DNA of 64,000 bases from the NCBI GenBank assembly GCA_030998015.1, contig JARWMV010000238.1, positions 496,001-560,000 of the forward strand, in the 5' to 3' direction. The stretch comes from Ceratorhiza oryzae-sativae. Its lineage: Eukaryota > Basidiomycota > Agaricomycetes > Cantharellales > Ceratobasidiaceae. Position numbers and translations under genes: made by a program. Within the stretch, counting starts at the first letter, position 1. Every line of letters starts with the position of its first letter. The notes under the pieces were generated by a model. It was not told where the DNA came from, ran no database searches, and worked only from the letters and a program-made list of their open reading frames with translations. Positions 46,744 to 59,816 of this stretch are shown here, in pieces.

Positions 46744-49700
46744 ATGACATCTCGCATCGCACAAGCAGTCTCTGACGCTGTTCTCGACGCCCAGTCCCTT
46801 GCCCTCGAGGGCGCGATCGCTGTCCCACCCGGCTCGGACATCGCCGCGCGCATTGCCCAGCATGCAAAGCACGAATCGCTGCTCTCGGTCTTGATCAAGC
46901 CTGATGCCTCTGGTGTAGCTCAGCTCGTCGCCGGACTAGTCCGAACTCCCGTCCCGACTGGAGCAGGTGTCGTCGTGCATGTTGCACTTGATGAGCGTGT
47001 CGATGGATCGCCGCTAGTGAGTACTGCACCGTACGTGCTACGCTCAAGTACGTCTGTCCAGACGCACGATCATGCGCTTTTGGCGTCTCGGCTTGCGTGG
47101 TCCGCTCAATCCTTGGTTGTTCATCTCTACGCGCCTGGCGAGGAGTTGGATGTTGATGCCGATCATGCGCGAGCAATGGTGCGGGCTGAACGGCGGACCG
47201 AATCCCCCGCCACAGATGATATTACATCCGAGTTTAAAACCTATTCGACAGCTGCTGCCGAGACCCTCGCTGCCGTTCGACGCCCACAGGTCGCGATCCA
47301 TGTCGTTGGCTCAGACACTCATGCCCAGACGGTCGTTGTCACGGCCGGTGCCGCCCCTGCTCTTTCTGCCGCCCATGGTGGAAGAGAACATGTCCGGCTT
47401 GTTGAGGTATCGCTGTTGCGACCGTTTATTTCGTCCAAACTCGCTGCGGCCGTTCCTGAGAGCGCGACCCGGGTGATCGTCCTCGACCCGCCTGGTCCAC
47501 GATCAACGAAATGGTCTCCTCTCTACCTCGACATCGCCGAGACTCTTCAGTCTAGGGAGCACTTTCCGACGCTTTTGAGCGGAACAATCGCGGAACTGGA
47601 TGAGTCGTCCGCACATTCATTCTTCGACTCACTTGATTCATTCCGGGACGGTTCTGTTGTTGGCACTCTTCATCCTCAAGCCGAACTCGCGCCTCCACAC
47701 ATACCCAAACACGAGAGCTCGTATACCAAGGTTCTCGAGTATGTCTTTGGTGACCGGTTCGTCATTGCCAACGATCCTCAGCTCGTAACAACCAAAGGTC
47801 CGGCTGCCACCCGCCCAGAGTTTGCATTAGGGACTGTTCAGGCACAACTGGACACTCGTGGTCGACTCGTCGCTGCTGTTCAGGGTCTACTTTCCGCAGG
47901 ATCCAAGGCTGGAATTAGTACCGACCTTCATGCGGCTCTCGCCGACTGGTCGCTCAAACGGGATGATCCCAAGGCGTGCCCCAAAACAGCGACCAAGCTC
48001 CTCGAGTTTCTCAAGGCAGAAAGCATTCAACACCCAGCTGCAGACGAAATTCTCTCGCTCACAGATCACCTTACTCTCCCCTCGCGTTGGATTATCGGTT
48101 CCGACGCCTGGTCTTACGATCTCGGTGCTTCGGGCTTGCACCATGCCATCGCCTCTGGTCTGAACATCAACTTGCTCTTGCTCGACACTGTCCCATATTC
48201 GCAACGTGCAGTCACGGATCCGTCTAGCCGCAAGAAGGACGCTGGGTTGTATGCGATGAGCCATGGCGACGTATATGTCGCGAGCGTCGCTGTCTATTCT
48301 TCCTATTCCCAGGTGATCCAAGCTCTTGTCGAAGCAGATGCTACCCCGGCCCAAGTGTTGTCCTCGCCTACCTTCCTTACGAGTCCGAGTCTACACCCGC
48401 TCTGTCCGTGTTGCAAGAGACCAAGCGCGCAGTCGACGCAGGCTACTGGCCGCTTTACCGCTGGGACCCGACTAAACCCTCGGAACCATTCTCGCTCGAC
48501 TCGGCCGCTATTAAGTCCGAGCTTCAAGAGTTCCTCGATCAGCAAAACCACCTATCTATACTCTCGAACGCTACCCCCGACCTTGCAAAGGAGCTCGTAG
48601 GCAGTTTGGGCGAGGACCTCAAAGCCGCGCGTAAAAAGCAAGCTCAGGCCGCATACGATGCGCTCGTCAATGCCATGGACGGTCCCCCAGTATTGGTCCT
48701 TTACGCATCCGACGGAGGCGCAGCCGAAAAGATCGCCAAGCGTCTATGTCAGCGCGCTCAGGCGCGTGGTCTGGCAGCACGGGTTCAAAGTCTGGACTCG
48801 GTCCCGTTGACCAAGTTGGTCGAGGAAGAAGGCGATGAGGCTAGATTCCTGTTCGTCACTAGTACAGCTGGCCAAGGAGAACCTCCTCAAAACGGACGAG
48901 ATACGTTCAAGGCGATCAACGCAGCTGTCGCGCGGGGCGATTCGGCTCTGTTCTCCAAGCTCAAGTATACTGTCTTTGGGATGGGCGACAGTCATTATTG
49001 GCCTCGTCCGGAAGACGCGCATTATTACAACAAGCCTGGAAAAGATCTCGATGCTCGCTTAACCGAGCTAGGTGGCACACGTATCGCCGCACTCGGGCTC
49101 GGTGACGATCAAGACGCCGATGGCCCACAGACGGGGTACAAAGCTTGGGAGCCACTAGTGTGGAAAGCGCTGGGTGTAGACGGTATAAGCGTGGCCGAGG
49201 CGGAGCCCGAACCGATCACAAACGAGAACATCAAGATCGCGAGTCGCTATTTACGCGGAACGATCGCGAAGGTCTGCGTGATACCTCGACTGGCGCACTT
49301 GCACCCTCGGACGGTCAACTGACCAAGTTCCACGGGATATACGAGCAAGATGACCGAGATATTCGTGATGAGCGTAAGGATGCTGGATTGGAGCCTGCTT
49401 ATGCGTTTATGATTCGAGTACGCATGCCCGGAGGGGTTTGCACGCCCCAGCAATGGCTCGCGATGAGTCAGATCGCGGACGAGCATGGGAACGGGACGTT
49501 CAAACTCACAACGCGCCAGACTTTCCAGTTCCATGGCGTGATCAAAAAGCATCTCAAGCCGACAATCCAGGCTATCAATCGTGCGCTATTGGATACGATT
49601 GCTGCATGCGGAGATGTCAACCGGTGCGTTTAATGGTTTGGTTTTCCCGGAGATACTGGATCTAATTGAGTTTACAGAAACGTGTTGTGCTCGTCGCTAC

Positions 49701-51255
49701 CGACTTTGAGCCATCTCCATGGTCAAGTGTACCAGTTTGCCAAGGCGCTGAGCGAGCATCTCTTGCCGCGCATGACGGCCTATCACGAGATTTGGCTTGA
49801 CAAAAAGCTTGTTGCGGGCGACGCGATCAAGGAACAGGAGCCTCTCTATGGACCGTACTACCTGCCTCGCAAGGTTCGTGCTTTTCACCATGTCCAATAT
49901 CTGTCGCCTAATACACTTGACAGTTCAAAATTGCAGTTGCAGTGCCTCCGGACAACGACGTTGACGTCTTCGCAAATGATGTCGGGTTTATTGCAATTGC
50001 TTCGCCTGAAGGTTCCCTTGTCGGGTTCAATGTCACTGCTGGTGGAGGCATGGGCGTCACCCACTCCAACAAGAAGACATACCCTCGCGCAGCAGACGTC
50101 CTTGGATTCTGTACACCAGAACAAGCGTTGGATGTCGCGAGGAACATTTTAATTGTACAAAGGGACAACGGGAACCGTAAGGATCGCAAGGTAGCTTTTA
50201 TTTCAGGCCTCGACGACATTCATAGATTCTCACTCTGATTATCTATAGAATGCGATTAAAGTACACAATCGACCGCATGGGCCTCGATGTATTCAAGACT
50301 GCGGTCGAAACTGGCTTAGGTTGGAAACTCGAGCCAGCCCGGCCGTTCAAGTTCGAAAGCAATATCGACAAATTTGGTTGGCAGACCGGACACGATGGCA
50401 AACACCATTTCACCATGTTCATCGAAAACGGACGTGTCCAAGACGAACCGGGCAAGGCGTTCAAAACGGGCCTCCAGGCTTTGGCCAAGGCGCACAAGGG
50501 CACCTTCCGATTGACGTGCAACCAGCACTTGATCTTGTCCGAGGTGACGGACGGAAGACTCGCAGAGATGAAAGCAATTTTAGCCGAATATGGGCTCGAC
50601 AATTATGCCTACTCTGGCCTCAGGTTGAGTAGTTCGGCCTGTGTTGCGTTCCCGACATGTGGGCTTGCGATGGCCGAGTCTGAGAGGGTAAGGGCTTGCT
50701 TCGAGGTCGGGAGTGGAGTATGGAACTAATATTCGATGCAGTATTTGCCCGTGTTGATCGATAAAGTTGAAGCTATATGCGAAGAGAACGGGCTTCGAAA
50801 CGATTCAATCGTTATGCGCATGACAGGATGTCCTAACGGATGTGCAAGGCCATACCTGGCTGGTACGCTGACCCACACCCTCCCAGTATAATGTGATTTA
50901 CAACGTTCGACTTGCAGAGGTGGCGTTTGTCGGGAAAGCCCCTGGGTCATATGTCATGCTCTTAGGAGGTGGGTATTATGGCCAACGACTGAACAAAATC
51001 TACCGAGGTAACTATCCTGCTTATAACCCCTTATATGTACGCGAATCTTATAATTCATCCACAGAAACCGTCTCTGAGCCAGAAATCCTCGCAATCCTGC
51101 GTCCGATGATTAAGCGATATGCTCTTGAACGACACGAAGGCGAACGATTTGGTGACTTTGTAATCCGAGCAGGCTATATTTCTGCGACAACATCGGGGAA
51201 AGAATGGTATGAGGGAATGGGCGGAGAGGGTGAACATCGAGTTGTCGCTGCATAG
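46744..51255 (+). CDS. MET5: Sulfite reductase (NADPH) beta component, hemoprotein
   Basis: Reduces sulfite to sulfide with Met10 in cysteine/methionine synthesis. Order: an N-terminal region related to pyruvate:ferredoxin oxidoreductase domains ([41 protein letters not shown]); a flavodoxin-like domain ([52 protein letters not shown]); then two sulfite-reductase repeats with [18 protein letters not shown], and the siroheme/4Fe-4S ligands CVAFPTC and CPNGC. The first ATG giving the family start is 46744 ([13 protein letters not shown]). Frame breaks of one base occur near 48347 and 49271. Four or more introns lie in the 3' half. This yeast-like domain layout is usual in fungi. Cytosolic. Confidence 0.95.
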
Positions 51256-51397
51256 ATAACAGATAACGGATAATACCCAAAAAATCACAGGTAGAATCAC
51301 TGTGTTGTAATTTCGTGTTTGTATTATCTTGCCATATCATATTGAATTGCTGTTCTCAATTTTGTGAACTGAAACATATACATGTGTAGCGTTGAGT

Positions 51398-53426
51398 TTA
51401 CTTTTGGGCTTCGGCAAAAGCATTTTTAAGGGCGGTGATGATTTTGTCGATATCATCACGCTCGGGATTGGTGACAGTAACACCCTTTGTTGATGAGTTG
51501 AGTAACTCGAGGTTCCCGCAGGATAAAATGTGAACTCACCATGTGTCCAATTCGGAAGTATTTATCTATAACATGTAATTGTGAGATCAGCCTTACTTTA
51601 AACTGTGGAACTCACCTTTGATGTCCTTGTGAAGGCCCGCAGCAATTACCACATCCTGCTTCAGCATCTTAGGGATGATGTCTGCCGCGGTAATCCATTC
51701 GGAAAGTAAACCTATAGCCGATGTGAAAACCGATACGTAAACCAACATGTAATTTTCCTTACTGCGGTCATCCCGTTAGCCGCGAACGCGAGATCATTGG
51801 GGACCTGTTACCGAACGCAACGATATCAATACGGGTCAAGTTGCTTAGCACGTTTCAACTTGCAAGCTTGAGCCCCAAATCTGCCGCAGCCTTTTTGACT
51901 TTGGCGCTAGCTTCTTTGTGCATCTTGAAGCGTTCTTCCAATGAAGGGGATCCTTTGGTGATTGATGTGAGGGAGGCATGGAATGCATAGATTAGGTTTA
52001 CAGGAGGCTGTTGATTCGCGGCGTTAAACTAGGCTGAATGCGCTGAGAAAGAAGCTTCGAGCTTACAGTAGCGAAATACATTGCATTCCCCTTCTCATAT
52101 GCTTGCATAATAGGCAGCCAGCGCTTCCAGCTAGCAAAATACGAGGTCACAGGGGTCTTCCTTGCTTCAAGGACCTGAGAAATATCATAGCTTCTTACGA
52201 AAAACACATAATGCATGTATCAACTTGCCTTGATTGCACGCTGGCTTGCACATACCACGCTTAGGCCTGGGGGAGTTCCGAGTCCCTTTTGAGTGGCCGA
52301 CAGGACAACATCAATTCCCCAGTCATCCATGCGGATTTCTTCGCTAGCGACAGAACAGACGCCGTCCAGGATCACGAGAGTGTCTGGCGAGATACGCTTG
52401 ACCGTCTCTCCAATCATTTTGGCATCAGACAAAACCCCTAAAGTTATTGTTTGTTGGTACGTTGCCCTGTCTAATTGGTGTATCTCTTACCAGTGCTAAA
52501 AGCCGATCAGACAAAATACTAAATAAGCATATATTGTCAAAACTTACGATGTGTCAACGTGTGTGAACGTAACTAATTTGTACTTCTTTTCCTTCAAAGC
52601 ATTTTCCAAATCCACTTGGGTAACAGCAGTTCCAAGGTCAGCTTTGACCTGTTTGACTTTGGCCCCATACGTCTCAAGACTTTCCCACACATCCGTGAGT
52701 CATGCAACCCGATTCCGATTATTCATGCTCACCAATCAGCAAAGCTGTCCCCAAAATAACCGGAGTGCAAGACCAGTGCGTTTTCGCCGGGTTCTGCCAG
52801 GTTGCTTGCCACCTATATGTGATAGAATGTCAACCGGCCGAAGTAATCCGTTGGGGATTCCAAACGAGAAAAAACGAGTGGGCGACTTACCATGTCCCAC
52901 CCAAGCGTCCCGCTCCCAGCTACGAGAAAAGGCTGGCCATCTTTTGTATATAGGACTTGCCTAGAGTGTTATTGAGACATAAAATTCCCGAATGAGGAGC
53001 GGGGCCATGTTAAACGAACCGAAGCATACGAATACAATCCCCCAGGACTGGGATAAAGTCCGCAGAGACATGCGACATGGACGGGTGGGCATTAGCATAT
53101 AGGACCTGGACAATTTGCGGAACGTAAATTCAATGCTCCCACAGCTATATGCGGCATAGCTACGTACCTCATCCGCGATTTCAATTGGTCCCGGGATGCT
53201 ATTTGTAACATTTGGTCTTAGTTTTCATCCAAACGCAGGACCCAAGTAACTCACACAAGAAGCCTGCACGCACAGAGCTGGATTACCAAAATAAAAATGG
53301 CTTGGCTCCATGATACTTACTTGTGAGACTCCTGACGTGGCAAAAATAGGAACTGGTCAGTCAAGCCGGCATCGGACTCCTGCCAGGGCGCGAACTAACC
53401 TGCTTGAAATGATGTTGGCCGGACAT
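51398..53426 (-). CDS. AGX1: Alanine:glyoxylate aminotransferase
   Basis: A class V PLP aminotransferase, converting glyoxylate and alanine to glycine and pyruvate. Order: start MSGQHHFKQ (ATG at 53426); the IPGPIEIADEVLYANAHPSMSHVS segment; QPFLVAGSGTLGWDMVASNL; ALVLHSGYFGDSFADCLETYG; TFTHVDTSTG, VILDGVCSVASEEIRMDDWG and the PLP-lysine motif SATQKGLGTPPGLS; then SYFASWKRWLPIMQAYE and a C-terminus ending ITALKNAFAEAQK. Exons are short and numerous, with introns of about 50 nt. The stop (51398) lies 142 bp from the convergent MET5 stop. Serine:pyruvate activity is an alternative; location may be peroxisomal or mitochondrial, and no clear signal is seen. Confidence 0.88.
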
Positions 53427-53620
53427 GATGTGGTGTGAAAGTCGGGCGAGCCTCTGGGCAGCTGATATGCTCGCTCGTTGCATCATGCTTTATAAAACGG
53501 AACTCGGAAGACGTCGGAGCCAATCTGAGCCTCATCGTCACGATGTAATCACATGTCTAAATTCGATCCCTACAACAACAAACAATATCCTAACACACAT
53601 CCTCAGAGCGTGGCCAGGTC

Positions 53621-56056
53621 TCAACGACGAATCTCCATCGAGCTTGAGCTTCTCACTTCGTGGTCTCCCCCTGCGTTGGGCAAGCTCACGGATGGACCGC
53701 CTCCTAAAAGACTTGAAAGTGTCTTTTGCAGATCAGCCCACTCGGACTCTCTTGGCGTAGCCGCATCACCGATATCATAAATGTATAGCCGTCCATCACT
53801 TCCTCCCATCGCAACTCGTTTGCCATCCTTGCGGTCCCATTCGAGTTTGTTCAGAGCCCGGTCTGGGCAAACCTGGGTCGACAACGTGGGGATCTTTGAC
53901 GATACGGCATTTGAGAATCACTCTAGGCAACGCGGAAATCAATTACTCACCTCAGTATCCGCATTAAGATTCCACAAATCAAACTTCCCATTGCCATCCA
54001 CACACCCGAAGACTGCAGGGTGAGCCGGATGCCACTTGACGTCGTATACATAATTACCCGCCTCCTCGAAGCTGTAGACAGGGGTATGCGCGCTTGTGCT
54101 GGATTTTGTAGCATTGCGAGCTCGCCAGAGCTTAACAGTCCAATCCACAGAGCTCGTCAAGAACAGGTCGGAGAAATCAACAGGTCCCGCTAGCGGATGG
54201 AAGTCGATCCCAGTAACTGGTCCTGCATGTCCACGATATATGTCGTGTTGGTTGAGCCCGGCCTTGGCACCCGCGCGGTCATACCGGTTAGCCTGGTAGA
54301 TATGCCCCTCTTCCGTTCCAACCCAAAAGGTTGTCGTTTCACCATCAGGGAATGATAGAGAAGTTACGGCGACCTCGTCCGTCTTGGTGTGTCCTGCATG
54401 GGCCAGCGAGAGGGTTTCCTGAGGCTGAGCAAGCATGTCGGTGAGCCAGCTACAGACAGTACCGTCCGTGCTGCTCGTGATCAGGTTATGAGCATTTGGG
54501 TACCGACAGTCTGCATCGCATAGACGGGATAGGTATGCCCTGCAGCTGACAGCGGAGTCTTGAGGATAGGAACATGCTTTGCGCGGGTATCCCAAAGCAA
54601 GATTTGCCCAGAATAGGTACCTCCAAATATCAAGTTGTGATGAAATGGGGAAAATGACACAGAAAGAACGTCCGACTACAAACATCTATTGATTTTATTG
54701 CAGTTTTAACAACCAACAGACTTACTTGTGCATGAAGAACAAACTCCGGTCTCTCCACTAAGTGGGTATTCCAAACACATACAATACCATCCGGTTCGTT
54801 TGGAGCCGAAGGGTTCTTATTGTATGCGGCTACGCTCAGCTCTGGGAACTATAGAAACATTAGTGTGTTTTGGTTAGAACACCTCCGTCTCACATACTTT
54901 TGGAGACCAATCTACATCTGTAATGGACCGATTTTTACTCCATCGTTCGTCGTAAAACGCACAGACACGTTTGACCCGTTTGCCTTCGGACTCATCCCTA
55001 CGTGAGCGAAACGTAAGTATTTAAATTGCGAGTGTGCTAACTCTGGACATACGTGTCGGCTTCAGCCCCAATGGTATAGTCACGGATGTAATCATAACCG
55101 TCATTTAATGCTCGCTGGACGATTTTTGTTGATTGTTCTACGAAATTTAAGAACTCCGGAGCGATGTAGATCGAGGCGCGTTCCTCCTCAGTCAGCTCTA
55201 GCGCCAGAATCATTAGACATATACAACAAACGAGTGGTCATTCCACTTACCTCTTATCTCTTCCTCAATTTCTCGATCAAGCTTCTTCGCCTCCTCCTCG
55301 AGTTCTTGGTCGCGCGCCGCGCGTTGACGCTCCCACTCCGCCTCTTCTTCCTGTCGTATCCTCGCCCTGAGCTCATCCTCAGAAGGGCCAGCAGGCTCGG
55401 TCTCAATTTCCGCTGTCTGGACTTCTTTATTGTATATGACCCTTTGCTATTACGCCAGTCCTGGGTTAGAGTCAATTACTTGTGTAGTCAAGGCGAGACT
55501 CACCTTTTGTGGAAGCTCAAAAAGATCCTCCTCGGTATCCAAATATTTCACGGGTATTTTGACGGCCGGACTAAACACATCGTCAAACATTAGAGTGCGT
55601 CAACCGTCCCTTGGGCATTGCGACTTACGCGTCAGAATACTCATCTCTCACCAGGGTAGTTCCACTTGGTGGCTTGTCGCTGACGCTTTCTCCATTACTT
55701 GCTCGACTTGCTCGACCAGAAATTGGTAGTCCATCAACGCTTAAACCACTCAAACGTGCATGTCCAATCATCCCCCCAGGCGTTCCGGGCATAGATGATG
55801 AAGGGGTAATGTCGTCCCTGTCACCTATGCCCATAATTTGCCCAATCAGGTTTTCCACTTCTTCATGAACTGCAGCAGAGGCCGGATTCTATAAGCCTTT
55901 GAGATTTCACGAGTTCAGCTTCCAGTCGCCAGTCCTCACCCTCGTTTCTTGGACTCTGCGCTCCAAATCCCTCCTCTGTCGGTCCTCGCGCGCCTTCTTC
56001 AGTTCAGCGAGTTTTGCTCGCTTGGCATCGAGCTCGGCGCGCCTTCTGTCCGTCAT
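53621..56056 (-). CDS. Cytoplasmic dynein intermediate chain
   Basis: N-terminal helix [21 protein letters not shown] and a following coiled coil ([15 protein letters not shown]) match the p150/dynactin and NudE binding region of dynein intermediate chains. A Ser/Pro linker contains [13 protein letters not shown]. An Asp/Glu/Arg-rich helix ([11 protein letters not shown]) leads to [20 protein letters not shown] and the WD40 propeller: [81 protein letters not shown] and [14 protein letters not shown]. It is the cargo-binding subunit of the dynein motor. Many introns. Start at 56056; divergent from SEN2 over 296 bp. Gene symbols differ between fungi, so none is given. Confidence 0.9.
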
Positions 56057-56352
56057 TTCTAAACGTTTCACAGAGCTTCGTGTTTGTTTGTGGAGATGTA
56101 TTGGCCCAGTAGTACTGGTGTGATGGTGGGCAAGAGAGCGAAAGGATATTGGTTGCCAATTGCCTGGACCCTGGCCAAAGCGGACTCAATTCATGCAAAT
56201 AAATCCCGTCGAGCCATCAAAAATCTAACCACCACTATTGAGTCTTTGGGCTCGGACCGGCGGAAAGGCCTGCCAGAAAATTGTCTCCATTCCGTTTATT
56301 GATATTCTAAGTTTGGGTGGCTTGGCACTTGTTTCTGAATCCTTCACTCGCC

Positions 56353-57784
56353 ATGTCGAATCCGAGAGGCGGCCACTTTAAAGGCAGACGAAATGACCAA
56401 AAGAACAGGATCTATGCGAATCCCCTCCCTGTAATAATAGAACCGACCTTGAATCCTCACTCCTGGGCTTCACACGCTCTTGGTCTTGTTGGGCTTAAAG
56501 TGGCTCGACTCTCAAATCCACACTGCGAAGGAATACTAGACTTGGCACTCGTTCCGTTTGGGTTGTAAACAAGCGAGACACGTTGATCTTGTGGCAGCGA
56601 GGGTTCTTTGGAAAAGGGAACTTGTCCAGAAGTGAGCCTAGTTGGCTTACTCGTCGAATAGCGCAACTACGTGGGCCAGGAAAAGGTGAGTGAGAGGCAA
56701 GAGCGAGACAAAATTTTGATGTCATTCATTGCATTACCCAGCCTCCGCATCCGAACTTATAACTGCAAAGCGCCGTGAAGAACGCAAACAGTTCAAGGCA
56801 GCTCGGGCAGCATATCTGGCACAAGCTACAGCAGATGCTGAAGTTGCGTTTGCGGCCAACAGCTCGGCAGACATCGTGATTCCTACAATTGGATCAGCAA
56901 GTCAAGCTGTTCGAGCTGCTGCAAAATCTGGCCAGAACATAGCGGCAATAACCAATAAGACCGAGACAGCCCCCGATCCTTCTGTGGCTCAAGAAGCTCA
57001 AGCTGACCCAGAGGTTGAACCCGAGGAAGATTTTATCGAACCTGAAGACATGGAACATTTACAACTTACCCTCCAAGAGGCATACTTCCTTGCTAGTAGT
57101 TTAGGATGCCTGAGGGTGCTTGATCCTGAGAATGTAAGCCTTTGGCGACTCCATTATATCGATTGGACTCAAATTTCCATAGGGCCAATACCTGCCAAAG
57201 GATTCTCTCCTTTCTATATTCTTATCCGCATATACCATACCACTCCCCGATCTACCCCCAGAAGATGCTCGACCAGACAATCCATTCCTTATAAACTATG
57301 TAGTATACCACCACTATCGTTCGCTGGGCTGGGTTGTTCGTGGTGGCATCAAATTTTGTGTCGACTATATGCTTTACAAACGGGGACCAGTGTTCACACA
57401 CGCAGAGTAAGCCTTGGTATTCGATTCCAATGTAAAATCGGCTAAATACATCCATAGATTTGCTCTTGTTGTAATACCGGTTTACGAAGACCCAGATGAC
57501 AAGGCTACAAGCCCGTTCCAACTTCAAAACACGGAAAGATTTTCCTGGACCTGGCTTAGCACGATCAACCGAATCAATACACAGGTTAAAAAGGTAGACA
57601 TCCGCATCCCTTGCTCTATTCTGGCATAGCTGATAGTTTGTAGACGCTGATTCTGGTGTACGTGACCATTCCTCCGGTAGCGACCGCCCCTCCGAAAATG
57701 CTCTCTTCGCCCGACTGCTTACGGCTTTACTCGGTTCGGGAGGTTGTCGTCCGTAGATTTGTACCAGCCAGGATGAGAGATTAA
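56353..57784 (+). CDS. SEN2: tRNA-splicing endonuclease subunit Sen2
   Basis: The catalytic subunit that cuts the 5' splice site of pre-tRNA introns. N-terminal half: [13 protein letters not shown], then [31 protein letters not shown], typical of Sen2. The nuclease domain reads [19 protein letters not shown] and [20 protein letters not shown]; the catalytic Tyr and His are spaced by eight residues as in yeast, and [13 protein letters not shown] carries the catalytic Lys. The end is [16 protein letters not shown]. Start ATG at 56353. Near 56541 the protein shifts frame between HCEGILD and GTRSVWV, consistent with one missing base. Introns at about 56688-56739, 57134-57190 and 57408-57458. Likely nuclear or on the mitochondrial surface as in yeast. 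Confidence 0.9.
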
Positions 57785-57862
57785 AAGGATAATGGATTTA
57801 TAAATGTGGAAGGATACAGTTACATACAGGGTCGATAAGCAGCAGATGTCCAATTTTAATAT

Positions 57863-58872
57863 TCAAATCGAAATAACAACCAAACGATAAGGCTTTTCGA
57901 CTGCGACTTGCTTACGGCTCTTGCAGCAGCATCCGCCCCTCTGTTTGGGTTGGAGAGTAGGAGGTGCATCCAGTCGATCAGGAGCCAGGAATGTGATGTC
58001 CTTGCCCGACTTGCGCTTATCACCTCGACATAAGATAACCTCCAGGCCTAATTAAAAACATGTCAGGCTTATGTTAGTCAACTATGCATCAAGTCAACTC
58101 ACGTCGAGGCTTGAAAAACTTTTCGTTCCAAATATCCAACAACGCCCCAACATCCGCCGTCTTATGCTTCCTGATCGTGTGTTCGGCCAAGGAGCTCGCC
58201 AAAAAGCCGGTAAAGCCAATACATTTGGCCACTGGTAGAGCATCCGACACCTTGCGTTGGCCAGGTGAGAACCGTGCGGCGGTTCGAACGTCTCCAAGGA
58301 ACTCCTCCCAGTCCGATTCTTGCACGTCATGCTTGGGCATGGCTGGGGCCCCGACGGTGGTAAACGCGTCCTCGAGCGTGGATGAACCAGGCTTGGAGTT
58401 GATAACAAGCGGGCTCGAGAGCGGGTGATATGTTGTGTCCGATCCAGAGGCCAAAGGTACTGGACGTGAAAAGCATGGCGGGGTATGTTCTGCCGAGACG
58501 AGTGGCCATATGCGTGCCTTTTCCTCGGGTCTATAGAATATCCAAATAAGAAATGGATACCATAATTCGTGGATAGGACTTACATTTGGTCAAGCTCGCC
58601 AACAGGCAAATTCAAACTCTCAACGGCCGGTCCAGGCCGTCTCAAAAGGCTCTTCACGCTTGAAGAACGAGTGGGCGGGGCGGCTACGGCTGCCTCATAT
58701 GAAGGCGGCGCGTCGTCGGGCTGTCTGTTGCTCGACATGCTAGGGCTCCGTTCGGGTGTGACGATAGGAGAGACAGGGTCTGCGAATGGATTCAATGATA
58801 CCAGAGGGGAGGACTGGCCAGCGGCGAAAGTAGACTGCGAGCAACTGGGGGAGCCTTGTAGTCAACGATCAT
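57863..58872 (-). CDS. Uncharacterised PPxY protein, copy A of a paralogous pair
   Basis: A disordered N-terminal part contains NPFADP and a PPxY motif (DAPPSYEAA), which usually binds WW domains such as those of Rsp5/Nedd4 ubiquitin ligases. The conserved core reads LVINSKPGSSTLEDAFT, KHDVQESDWEEFLGDV, TAARFSPGQRKVSDALPV and DIWNEKFFKPRR, then after an intron LEVILCRGDKRKSGKD and FLAPDRLDAPP. The C-terminus has a Cys cluster (GGCCCKSRK), possibly lipid-modified, and ends YRLVVISI. It is paralogous to the gene at 61108-62363. The start is uncertain: ATG at 58872 gives a frame that breaks near 58797, where one base seems missing. Only 78 bp separate its stop from SEN2. Function unknown. Confidence 0.7.
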
Positions 58873-59097
58873 AGTGAATTGGTGCGGATGTAAGTCTGAG
58901 GTTGCAGCCAGAGGGAGCGAGCGGTCAATATATACCGTTGAACGGTCGAATACAACGTTGGCCGATGCTGAGTCGGGCTGTCTGCATCACAGCATAGCCC
59001 CCGAATGAAGCTCGGGCAAGGCTCGGGCGACAATGTCACTCAACTCCACAGTTTGGTGGGATCTGGACCCACAGCGTCACCAGAATCCGGTGGAAAA

Positions 59098-59635
59098 TCA
59101 ATATAGCTCCAAGTTGTACAACGTGATGCGCCCAAAAAAGTCTGAGCTCTCCTCAAATATGAGTTTAAGGCGGGCCAGCTCCTCGGGCTCGGGGTTCACA
59201 GCTAGTGGAAAGACCTGGCGTCGATTGATGTCTTCGGGGAATATCTGGGTTATCGCGTGCCATGAGACTGTTGACTGCGCCTCAACATCCTCCCCCTGAG
59301 CCGCTATGCCGTAGATGGTGCATTTAGTCCCTACGAAGCCCCCTTGGAATGTGAGGGCGAGCTGGGTAGGGCTGACGGCCTCGAAGAACTGAAGCTCTAT
59401 GGATTGCGGCAGGCCCTGCACATAGAAACATCAAGCAGTGTTTGAGTGCACAGACAGGGAAAGCGTACCGCAGTGGAAGTCCAGCATGTTTCGGGGCTCC
59501 CATCGATCAAGTTCTTTTTCCCGACGGATTTGTCGAGTGTCGAGCTGACTCTGGTCGGGGCATCAGTGCCGATCTAGCTCTCCAGGTTGCCGTACCTTAC
59601 TTGATAGTCGTAGACGAGTCGATGAGCGACTGCAT
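59098..59635 (-). CDS. NR2C2AP-like (discoidin-fold) protein
   Basis: A small protein with SLIDSSTIKVSSTLDKSVGK, LIDGSPETCWTS, GLPQSIELQFFEAVSP, LALTFQGGFVGTKC, FPEDINRRQVFPLA and the ending IFEESSDFFGRITLYNLEL. This order matches animal nuclear receptor 2C2-associated protein (VSSVLNRN..LFDQDEETCWNSDQG..FQGGF..FYPED..FEDATDFFGRVVIYHL). Animal NR2C2AP was described as a TR4 receptor repressor, but fungi lack such receptors, so the ancestral role must be different and is unknown. Start is taken at the ATG at 59635. Two introns, about 59530-59576 and 59416-59470. Divergent with GNA1 over 181 bp. Confidence 0.8.
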
Positions 59636-59816
59636 GCTTTGGCTTGTGGATGTCGCCGCACGTGCTTGACAGAGCCGGCGTTTGGATTTGGAGGAGGCAG
59701 TTCGGGACACAGCCTCTCAGGGACCGGATTTGCGACACTAAGGATAGCGTCGGTTCTTAAAGCTCGCCTCACGACCACCGTCCGACACCAGCACATCCTC
59801 CCTCGACACACCGAAA

